Assembly: GCA_013399115.1 (NCBI GenBank)
Contig: VXAA01006090.1
Location: forward strand, 653,291-717,290
Reading direction: 5' to 3'
DNA: 64,000 nucleotides
From: Anseranas semipalmata
Lineage: Eukaryota; Chordata; Aves; Anseriformes; Anseranatidae
The notes beneath the pieces were generated by a model. That model searched no databases and had not been told where the DNA came from. It saw only the letters and a list, made by a program, of their open reading frames with translations. Both the position numbers and the translations under genes were made by a program. This document shows positions 49,573-58,296 of the stretch, piece by piece; position 1 is the first letter of the stretch, and every line of letters starts with the position of its first letter.

Positions 49573-51191
49573 CTACCAAGGAGGAGAGATAAAAAGTTAA
49601 AATCAAACCTGGAAGTGTTAGAGCAGGCACAGTCATCAAACCAAAATGAAAAACCAGCGCGCTCATACACGAAATACACATCCCAACCAATGACCTTGCT
49701 TTAAGGGCTTTTACTGCTCTCACCAATACTACAGCAGGGGTATTACCGCTGAAGTCAAAGGGTTTCCTGGCCACAGGATAGGCATGAAATACGAATTATA
49801 TGCTGCTGTTTACATACAAAGAGAAGGCAGCTATAAGGCACATAACCTCTAAAGTCCTCCCCCCTTTTGCTACAAACCTGGCTATGAACTATACACACAG
49901 TTGTGTTAGTTAATTAAGTGGCAGGCTTTAAGATTGGATCAATCAGTACAACTTTGTGTGCTGACAATTAGCTCAATTTAAACACAGTTCATATTGTATT
50001 TGTATATAAGTACTACAAGACAGCTCCTCATGGACCAATTATGTAACTTGCCAAAACAATGAAGAGAATCAATGCTGAATGAAGCTTACCTTGGCAGACT
50101 TTCCTGATAACCTTGCCTCGACAAAGACATTTTCTGCTGGCAAGGGGATGGGCATCATTGTGGCTGCAGCACTTTTGACCCTGTCCTGGGGAATCTACAA
50201 CTGCCCTTACCATCCTGTCCAACCACAGCCTTACGAGGGCTTACAACCAGTTTCGACTGATGTAATTATGTTCGTGAAGTAGTCCATCATTAATGTAACT
50301 AAATCTCTTTCATTAAAGCAGGTGCAACCTTGTGCGCAAACAAGCGCCTAGGGGATGAAATAACTCCTATGCACGACAAGAACTCAGAACAATTATTTAA
50401 AATAAGTTTTAACACCCCACCCACTAAATTATTAACAGCCCAAGATTCCTAGTTCTTGTGAAATAAAAACCCAGAGAAAATTAAAAAGTGAAACAGAAGG
50501 AAGAGTTCTGGTTTGTGACAGTAAGTTGTAGCAGACTAACAAACTACACTTTCAGCACTACATTTAAAAAAAGTCACAAGGAGTAGACAGACAGCAAGGT
50601 GACCAGACACTCAGCTCAGCATTATCCCTTCCCCCTCACTCCCTTTCAAGGAAAGAAAAGAAAAACCCACAGTTATACACTTGCTCTGTGCACCCAGAAC
50701 TAACTCCTTTGGCTACATAATGGTTACTCTAAAGCTATTCCAACTGCATAAACTCCAAGGGGCCTGATGCAACTCATACTAAAAAGCTGTTCCATTCAGT
50801 TCAACAAGAAACAGCCAAGGCAGAATTCCCTTTTATTGAAAAAACAACAGCAACAAAGAATCTTGTCTGGATTCAGGAAGGACACAGCTTAAAATATTAC
50901 CTGAGTAAGACAAGATCAAGACTCCTGTTATACCTGTACCCCTAACAGACCACTGCAGCACACCCCACTCCATCAACCTGCAGGGAAGGGAGGACAGTTC
51001 TTTGGCCAGTGTTACGTGACCAGTTCAGGACAGTCACAGGGCAAGGCGGCAAGCTGATCTAAATGTACTCTGACAGAGAATCTGTCCCTGACAATAGGGT
51101 CAGCTGCGTTTTCTGTCATTTAGACCCTTAGCAATGAGTTTTGTGGTGGGCAGCAGATTCACTTGCAGAGGATCACTGCACAGGAACATAC
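49573..51191 (-). other. NR1D2: NR1D2 intron 4
   Basis: 1619 bases with donor GTATGT at 51191. Nothing else recognised. Confidence 0.93.
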
Positions 51192-51336
51192 CATCTCTTG
51201 ACATTCCAACAGACAGACATTTTTTGAAACGACACTGCTGGCACCGGTTCCTATTCATTCTCATTATCGAGCAGTTGTTATTCTTCAAGCACTTCTTATA
51301 CTGGATGTTTTGCTGAATGCTTCTTCTGAAAAAACC
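51192..51336 (-). CDS. NR1D2: NR1D2 coding exon 4 (second zinc finger)
   Basis: 145 bases, 48 codons plus G, residues 123-170. It begins GFFRRSIQQNIQYKKC, the distal part of the recognition helix, and contains the second zinc finger with Cys138, Cys144, Cys154 and Cys157 (CX5CX9CX2C), ending LSVGMSRD. The only obvious change from human is Asn for Glu in KNNNC. The exon boundary splits the P-box between Lys122 and Gly123, the usual position for NR1D genes. Acceptor GTTTGTTTGCAG; donor GTATGT. Confidence 0.98.
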
Positions 51337-52311
51337 CTGCAAACAAACAACAACCCCCCCGCAACTATTATTACAGCACACATCAAATCCTCCTGTCAAA
51401 ATGCACCCCTCTTGTAAGGATAGACAATTTCACCTCATGTCATCGGCTGCTTCAGGCCAACAGCCCTAAGTGATTTTAAAGAACTTTCTGCTTCTCATGA
51501 CTTACTTCCCCTCAGCGCGTGATCTGCATATAAGGCAACCTAGTTATGATTTCTAACTACAGAAGATGCTAAGTTGCTCCCTGCATAGACAGCACCTAAG
51601 AGTGAAATATCTCCAGTATTACTTTCATCACCGTACTGACAGTTTATGAGATATGCCCTTAGCCTCCAGTGACATCAACTGCAAAGGTGAGAGCCAAAAT
51701 CATGTTTTTTGACTTTAGTCTGCAGAGTTTGGCAACAAAACCATCCTCTTGCACCATGACTTTCAAAGGTGGTTCTTCCACATAACCCGTAAGTTGATAA
51801 ACTTCTTCACAGAACGTAGTATTTGCAGTGTTACAATATCAGAAAACACACATCTATTGATGCATGAATATACAAGCATCCAATTTTGCTTTTTCCCGCC
51901 CCGAAGGTAAAGAATTGATTATCCAAAGCTGTTTTGTTCTGTGTCCCTTCACAGGTTACAACTCACACCCACCGTCTCCTAACGCAGCTAACATTCACGT
52001 GTCTTGCGTGTCACGGTCCCTACCACCTCTGTCTCCAGTTCTTGTTCTCTGCCATGCACTCCAAATCAGGCAGGACTGGATAAAGGGTGAGAACAGAAAG
52101 CACTACAGAGTTTGGAAAATGACGTGTATTGTTAATTGGTTTGCCTTTTCCTACAACTCATGCACTGTCTGAAACTTCTCAGATTTATGTTTAACAAAGA
52201 ATCATATATATACATATATATACATATATACATATATACATACACGCTTTTCCCTTGAGGGAAGAACTAGGGCATTTCACCAGCAGGAAGGTAAGCAGAA
52301 ATATACCTCAC
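51337..52311 (-). other. NR1D2: NR1D2 intron 3
   Basis: 975 bases with donor GTGAGG. It contains a TA/CA repeat only about 65-110 bases from the exon 3 donor. Confidence 0.93.
52204..52245. repeat. (TATACA)n microsatellite
   Basis: TATATACATATA-type imperfect repeat in NR1D2 intron 3. Confidence 0.93.
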
Positions 52312-52400
52312 CTTGCAGCCCTCACAGGCGTGAACACCATAATGAAATCCTGAAGCGACATCTCCACAGACTTTGCAAAGAAGAACCATTCCATTAAATT
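52312..52400 (-). CDS. NR1D2: NR1D2 coding exon 3 (first zinc finger)
   Basis: 89 bases. Two bases complete a Lys codon, then residues 94-122. The first zinc finger is complete, with Cys101, Cys104, Cys118 and Cys121 (LLCKVCGDV ... ACEGCK), and the P-box start EGCK gives the AGGTCA half-site specificity of Rev-erb. Acceptor GATTCTAG before 52400; donor GTGAGG from 52311. Together with exon 4 it forms the DNA-binding domain, essentially invariant against human. Confidence 0.98.
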
Positions 52401-54305
52401 CTAGAATCAGAACAGAAAAGTCAAGGATATAGAAAATTAGCAACAACTGCAGGAACATGTTTCCAGCTTTTTAAAAGCTGGACTAAAAGCAAAATATGTC
52501 AGGTCAGTTCAATATACCAAAAAAAAAAAAAAATACAGCTAGGGAACAGAAAAAAAGGATGAAAACAAACAAACAAACAAAAAAACCAACAACCTTGAAC
52601 AGTTCAGAAGGTACCAGTGCACAGGAGGGGAAAAAAAATAAAAAAAATGAAGCACTCAACAGAATAGGGAGAAAGCATGTATTCACTGGACTTTCAATCA
52701 GAGTAGCATTGTACTCAACTGTAGAAAATGAGTCTGCTTACATTTACGCATTTTTAAAAGGATCATTTAGGTAACTAGGCCACCAAAGGTTCAGCTCAAT
52801 CTGTCTTTCCGTCAGGACAAGGAAGCCCATATAATGGCTGCAGTTTCCTCAACTGAGAGCAGGCATCTTTTCTTACACACTTCAACTTGAAAATACCTTC
52901 TTAGCTCTGTAAATGTGCTTATGGTTTAGGCTTTTAAAGTTTCTCCTTGACGTGCTTTATTTCAGTTTATCAATAAAGAACTTTTGCAAGTCCTAAGCAC
53001 TGGACTAACACTGGTTCTACTGAAGCAAATGGGAATTTTACCAGTGACTTCAGTAACCACAAAGTTACCTTAACACTGAGCAACAGACACAGCTGGAATT
53101 ACTCCAGCAGAACCATGTTCTACCAGAAAAGCAAATTTCTTTGACATTTGGGTTTCATTTGTAAAGAGATTTTTTTTTTTTTTTTTTTTTAAGGTTTTGG
53201 AAGAGAACCAAACCACAAAATTTCCATATTTTACAGAGCCAGTATTGAGCTATAATATTATCTATCTGTACACCACTACAGTCTACAGCAGGTTTTGTCT
53301 TCAGGAACCTCTGTCGCTACCGAAAATGTAGTTGCTAGCAAATTTAATAGCAAGTAAAGGTTCTTACTAAGAACTTAGAGTACTAACACTTAGAAGACGA
53401 AGAAAAAAAAAAAAAGGATAAGTTTGACAGATTTTTAAGGTAGAACTGTTAGTAATTCTAGTTTCATAACAATTCAAAGTGATAAAACAATTCTGCCAAT
53501 AATAGAATCCAGCCTTCAAAAGACTAGCCTAAATTCCAGCCGTTTGTTGAAATACTCATTCCAGTACTTAGTATGATGCCTGCCCTTCCAAAACTGTTCA
53601 CATATTTCCTTATTGTGGTCTTCTCTGATTACCGGAAAAGGATGAAGCAAATAGCAGGAGCTAGATTGTTAAATGTATTTTAAAAGGCTATCCTTTAGTT
53701 CCAACTTATGATTACTTTAACATCCACAATTTAAAACTTAGAATAAAAAAAAAAGTATAGGTGCAAGCTGCAACACTGTAAGTATAACATAATGTTTTGG
53801 TAATTTATTTGTTTTGTACCTCAAAGAAATCTGGGGGGAAGGAAGTTAAGTGGTCAAAGGAGGGAGTATTAAAAAAAATAAAAATAAAAATCAACAAGCT
53901 AGATTTTTAAAACAGTTCCATAAATACTCCTTAAGGCAATTTCCGATCACTACTATCACTGCATTATTCAAAATGCTTCAAAAATACCCAAGTTTACTTC
54001 ACCACATCTTTTTAACTGAGGGTTTGATTCTTATTAAGATCAGTTTTCATTAGTGAAAACCCGAAATAAAGCAGGACTGCATTTCTGGACTGTTTGAGGC
54101 TAGCAGCAATGAGACTCCCATCTGTGAGCATTTGTATGGTAGTATGTGTATTATCACACACATAACATAAAATAAAAGAGACAAGGCTTTGCTGCATGCC
54201 AGCAAGGGAAGCCACACAGAGGACCTGCTTGTAATATACACATAGTTCACGCTGTCGGGATGTAAAGGGGAAACCGGCAGTTTCACGAACAGGCACCAAA
54301 CGTAC
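52401..54305 (-). other. NR1D2: NR1D2 intron 2
   Basis: 1905 bases, donor GTACGT (54305-54300). Contains an uninterrupted T21 tract at 53170-53190 and several A-rich runs. No nested gene seen. Confidence 0.92.
53170..53190. repeat. Poly(T) tract, 21 bases
   Basis: T21 on + inside NR1D2 intron 2. No retroposed element body adjoins it. Confidence 0.92.
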
Positions 54306-54566
54306 TTGTGACTCCATTATGGCCTTTTGTCAGACCAGCAACACTCGACTGGCTTGGTTTAACAGTCTCCTCTAGCCGGTCGCTCTTTGGTGCCCCGTCA
54401 GAGCCCTCGCTGCTCCGACCATTGCAGCTGCTTTCCGAGGAGGAGCTGTTCGGAGAGGATGGTACAGGCGAAGAGGATGACTGGAAACCGCTGTCTGAGC
54501 TCTCGCTGTGACACGAGGCTGGGCTAGATGCCGAGCTTGAAGAGCTGATGTAAGCTATCACACCCC
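54306..54566 (-). CDS. NR1D2: NR1D2 coding exon 2 (Ser-rich A/B domain)
   Basis: 261 bases, residues 6 (split) to 93 (split). Starts GVIAYISSSSSASSPASCHS, the conserved N-terminus of Rev-erb proteins after the few residues from exon 1, and continues as a Ser-rich, acidic, probably disordered A/B domain ending HNGVT plus a split Lys. In the middle (residues about 45-75) it differs strongly from human, with a shorter Ser/Gly/Glu-rich segment; this accounts for much of the predicted length difference from the 579-residue human protein. Acceptor CTTGCCTTAG before 54566; donor GTACGT. The exon begins in phase 1, so exon 1 must end with one base of a Gly codon. Confidence 0.96.
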
Positions 54567-55639
54567 CTAAGGCAAGAAAAAAAGGCGGCATGTAGTGACA
54601 TAACGAGCAGACATGCACCACTGCCATGTGAGCCACGCCATGACCCAGCACCGCCAGACCCGGCTGTCACGTGTCCCTGGATGCACTCCCTCCCAGCCCT
54701 CCCTCACGCTCGTGTCTCTCCGCCACTTTGCAACGACTGACCTCCCCGTCTGCCCTGTCCGCTCCCCTCGCCTTATCGGCCGCCTGCAGTTCCAGCGGGG
54801 ATTGGATGAAGCGACGGCACCGAAAGACGGAGCGGCAAGCCAGGGTGCTGGCGGGACGGGGCAGCAGGGAGGGCACCGCACCACCCAGGGAGGGCTTCCC
54901 CAGCAGCCCCCTGAGCAGACCTCGTCTGAGCGCACGCAGCGGCCAGAGAAAAGACAGGATCTTACAGTGCTGTGAAGTCAGAACACGAACAAGCGAGGTT
55001 AGGGACAGAAATAGGGCAGAGCAAAAGACCTCATGCAGACTACAGGCTGGAGGCATGGAAAGGAAGGGCTGGGAGGTGCTCATGATGCAGAAGGGAAGCA
55101 GGCAAGGGAAAGAAATAGCATTGCAGCCTGGTTAGCCTATTAAATGTCATTTGTCCCATTGCAAGCCTTTGTAGCACTTCTAGCAGCAGCTAAGCTCCGG
55201 CCGCCAGGCTGCTATTTGCAAGACACGGCAGGACAGAGACTGTTTGCAATCTGACACACTTGAGGATCCTTCAGATGAAGCAGCTTTTTGTCCTCAGGCA
55301 GACACAGGAGCAGTTCTGGCTTTTCACAGGCTCCTTTTTCTCGCTTACAAGCGAGAGAAATTGTTTTTGCTTCATTTGAATTTGTCTCTAAGACTCACTA
55401 TTTCAAAAGTCAACATAAAAGCATTCAATATTTCACACAAAAAAGTTCAACAGCAAAAGTCATGCAAAATTAATTACACCCAGCATCTTCTCCACTTCAT
55501 ACATGTACTGCTCTAGGAAGTCTCTTCAGTGACCACCCGATACACTGGAGCAAGGAATTCCACACACCGGGAAGAACTAAAAGCTTTAAAAGCAGCCGCA
55601 CGCTGGCTCCCTTTGCAGGTAAAAAGCGTTTGTGCCAGC

Positions 55640-56000
55640 AGAGCCCTCATCAAACGGCTGCATCGGTACCGGGGCCGCGGCCCCTTACCCCAGCTTCTCC
55701 CCCTCACAGCTACAGGCCGCTGCGTGCATCTATCAGACAGCAGCGTTACACAGTGCCGGGAGCCCAGTGAAATATCACTGCTTGCAGGCAGAAATTTTGA
55801 CTTTTCTTTACTTTTACCAACCACAACGGTCCTCTCAGCATTGCCGCGCCAGCTTCCCCGGCCTATCCCCCCTTTAACTTCTCATTTCTTCTCCCAGGGA
55901 AGCCCCCCTGCTGCCCGGCAGAGCGCGCACCCGGGGAGCCCCAGCAAAGCCGCCCCGCGGCAGGGGTCAGACGGGGCGGCCGTTCCGCATGTGTGCTCGG
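55640..56000. promoter_or_regulatory. CpG-rich patch in NR1D2 intron 1
   Basis: Separate CpG-dense region about 1.4 kb inside intron 1, including the perfect 14-bp palindrome GGGGCCGCGGCCCC at 55671-55684. On the - strand a donor-like CTGGG/GTAAGG lies at 55689/55688. It could be a shore of the promoter island or an alternative first exon; no transcript evidence is available. Confidence 0.4.
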
Positions 56001-56217
56001 CTGCTGCTCACGCTCCTGAGCACCAGTGCCCTCATCATGGCAGCCATTCCCACACAGATTGGTTTTGTTTGTTTGTTTGTTTTTTTAAATAAATCCTGCA
56101 CACAGCGCGGCACACACCCAGGACCAGGGTTTTGGTACTGCAGGGCAGCAGAAAGGAAAGCGGCTGTAGACACGCAGGTCACAGCGCCAACCTGAGAGAA
56201 AGACACCGTCCGACACC

Positions 56218-56223
56218 CACGTG
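56218..56223. promoter_or_regulatory. E-box CACGTG (intron 1 of NR1D2)
   Basis: Perfect CACGTG inside the longer palindrome CCACGTGG, in CpG-rich surroundings. CLOCK:BMAL1 binds such sites and is known to drive Rev-erb genes from promoter and intronic E-boxes. Here the role is inferred from motif and position only. Confidence 0.45.
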
Positions 56224-56447
56224 GGCGCGAGGTGCCACCTATTTCAGAGGTCCCAGTGCCTGTCTGCCAGCTGTCAGGTCAAAGCTCGGAGTCCACCCGG
56301 ACCCCAGGAGGAACTGGGTGTCTCAGCAGGCGCCATCCTTATCTCAGACAGGCATGCAAACACCACCCCTTGCGTCTGCAGGAAATGCCACCTTTCTCCA
56401 CACTGCCACCTCGCCCTGGTCTCCATAAATCCCGGGTCACGAAAAAG

Positions 56448-56790
56448 ATCATAGAATCATAGAATGGCCTGGGTTGAAAAGGACCTTAAAGATCATCTAG
56501 TTTCAACCCCCCTGCTCTGGGCAGGGTTGCCAACTACTAGAGCAGGCTGCCCAGCGCCACATCCAGCCTGGCCTTGAATGCCTCCAGGGATGGGGCATCC
56601 ACAACCTCTCTGGGCAACCTGTTCCAGTGCCTCACCACCCTCTGAGTGAAAAACTTCCTCCTAATATCCGACCTAAATCTCCCCTGTCTGAGTTTGTAAC
56701 CATTCCCCCTTGTCCTATCACTATCAACGTGTGTGAACAGGCGTTCCCCCAAGATGCTCTTTTCCCCTAAAGGTAGCACGAATGTCACAG
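56448..56790 (-). mobile_element. CR1 LINE, 5'-truncated, with ORF2 C-terminus
   Basis: Reads 3' to 5' on the + strand: the terminal repeat ATAGAATCATAGAATGG at 56451-56467 is the reverse complement of the CR1 3' end. The - strand frame 56788-56537 encodes the end of the CR1 reverse-transcriptase ORF, including [27 protein letters not shown] and [16 protein letters not shown]. Only the last 80 or so residues and the 3' tail survive, so it is inactive. Same orientation as NR1D2, inside intron 1. Confidence 0.97.
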
Positions 56791-57392
56791 GAGAGCATGG
56801 AAAGAGTATGTTTATGGTTTGTGTTTACCCCTTCCCTCTCCAAAGCCTGAAAAGCCCCAGAGAGCTGGGCTGCTCCTGTACCCCCGAGGGCCTGCCAGCC
56901 TTCTGTGCACCACGGCCCAGACTCCTCATATTTTTGTTATTTCAGAAGTTGCGTTTCCCCACAAACCCTGGCTCCGCTTGACGGAAAGTTAACATCCCGC
57001 TCCCAGAAAACTTCTCACACGCAGCACAGGACGGCGACCTGAGGAAGCGTGACCCCGCGGGCCGTACCCGGCGGAGATGCGCCCGGGGGGCCGCGAGGGG
57101 ACACGCCGCAACGCGCCGGCGCCTCCCCGCAGCGGAGGGGAAAGCCGCAGCCCCGCGGGGCTCCGGAGGGCGGCTGCCTGGCTGCTGCCGTCCTCTCGCC
57201 CCCAGGCCGGGGATGCTGCTGCAGCGCGGGTTTCCCCTCCCCAGCCTCACTTATCACCCCCGTTAAAATAAAATTAAATTATTATTAATTTTTTTTTATT
57301 TTTTAAAAAAAAAGAGGATTTTCTGGGAACCGAACGAGCGCGGCGCGGCCCTGCCCCGCCCGCTGCCCCCGGCCCCGTTACACAACGCCTCC

Positions 57393-58169
57393 NNNNNNNN
57401 NNNNNNNNNNNNNNNNNNNNNNNNNNNNNNNNNNNNNNNNNNNNNNNNNNNNNNNNNNNNNNNNNNNNNNNNNNNNNNNNNNNNNNNNNNNNNNNNNNNN
57501 NNNNNNNNNNNNNNNNNNNNNNNNNNNNNNNNNNNNNNNNNNNNNNNNNNNNNNNNNNNNNNNNNNNNNNNNNNNNNNNNNNNNNNNNNNNNNNNNNNNN
57601 NNNNNNNNNNNNNNNNNNNNNNNNNNNNNNNNNNNNNNNNNNNNNNNNNNNNNNNNNNNNNNNNNNNNNNNNNNNNNNNNNNNNNNNNNNNNNNNNNNNN
57701 NNNNNNNNNNNNNNNNNNNNNNNNNNNNNNNNNNNNNNNNNNNNNNNNNNNNNNNNNNNNNNNNNNNNNNNNNNNNNNNNNNNNNNNNNNNNNNNNNNNN
57801 NNNNNNNNNNNNNNNNNNNNNNNNNNNNNNNNNNNNNNNNNNNNNNNNNNNNNNNNNNNNNNNNNNNNNNNNNNNNNNNNNNNNNNNNNNNNNNNNNNNN
57901 NNNNNNNNNNNNNNNNNNNNNNNNNNNNNNNNNNNNNNNNNNNNNNNNNNNNNNNNNNNNNNNNNNNNNNNNNNNNNNNNNNNNNNNNNNNNNNNNNNNN
58001 NNNNNNNNNNNNNNNNNNNNNNNNNNNNNNNNNNNNNNNNNNNNNNNNNNNNNNNNNNNNNNNNNNNNNNNNNNNNNNNNNNNNNNNNNNNNNNNNNNNN
58101 NNNNNNNNNNNNNNNNNNNNNNNNNNNNNNNNNNNNNNNNNNNNNNNNNNNNNNNNNNNNNNNNNNNNN
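57393..58169. other. Assembly gap, 777 N
   Basis: Undetermined bases. Any open frame drawn across it is meaningless. The flanks are GC-rich with a G-run cluster, a common cause of sequencing drop-out. Confidence 1.
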
Positions 58170-58189
58170 GGGGAGGGGCAGGGGCAGGG
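58170..58189 (+). promoter_or_regulatory. G-quadruplex-type motif at gap edge
   Basis: Four G runs (4, 4, 4 and 3 G) separated by 1-2 bases, fitting the standard G4 pattern with short loops. Located in the inferred NR1D2 promoter on the non-transcribed-sense + strand. Confidence 0.6.
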
Positions 58190-58290
58190 CATGGTCCCCG
58201 GCCTCCGTGTGTGAGTCCCCGGTGGAGGAGGTCTCGAAAGGACCCTGTCTGCCCCCGTGCTGCAGGTCCGCTGGCCAGCAGGAAGGCCAG

Positions 58291-58296
58291 CACGTG
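58291..58296. promoter_or_regulatory. E-box CACGTG (upstream of NR1D2)
   Basis: Perfect CACGTG about 120 bases on the 5' side of the promoter gap, hence probably a promoter-proximal site for clock bHLH-PAS factors. Motif-based only; about 16 such hexamers are expected by chance in 64 kb. Confidence 0.45.

Larger units (their letters stand above)
54567..57392 (-). other. NR1D2: NR1D2 intron 1, visible part
   Basis: At least 2.8 kb from the exon 2 acceptor to the assembly gap. It holds GC-rich patches (54660-55000, 55640-56000), an E-box, a CR1 fragment and the edge of the promoter CpG island. Long open frames here (for example 55529-56092, + strand, 187 codons) are overlapped by equally open frames on the other strand and match nothing I know. 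Confidence 0.8.
57000..58200 (-). promoter_or_regulatory. NR1D2: NR1D2 promoter CpG island (mostly in gap)
   Basis: CpG-dense sequence at 57010-57260 and 57330-57392 leads into the N gap, and G-rich sequence resumes at 58170. Exon 1 (human Met-Glu-Val-Asn-Ala then one base of Gly), the 5'UTR and the transcription start are not found in the visible sequence and must lie in or beside the gap. An AT-rich run at 57263-57314 interrupts the island. Confidence 0.7.

Noticed and set aside
48947..49774. 275-codon continuous - strand ORF taken as one exon
   Set aside because: Only 48956-49572 is coding; the part right of 49572 is intron 4 read-through, shown by the CTTGGTAG acceptor and the match of AVRFGRIPKR to the exon start.
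55529..56092. 187-codon + strand ORF antisense to NR1D2 intron 1
   Set aside because: GC-rich DNA with equally open frames on the other strand, no recognisable domain, and its end reads through a T-rich simple sequence.
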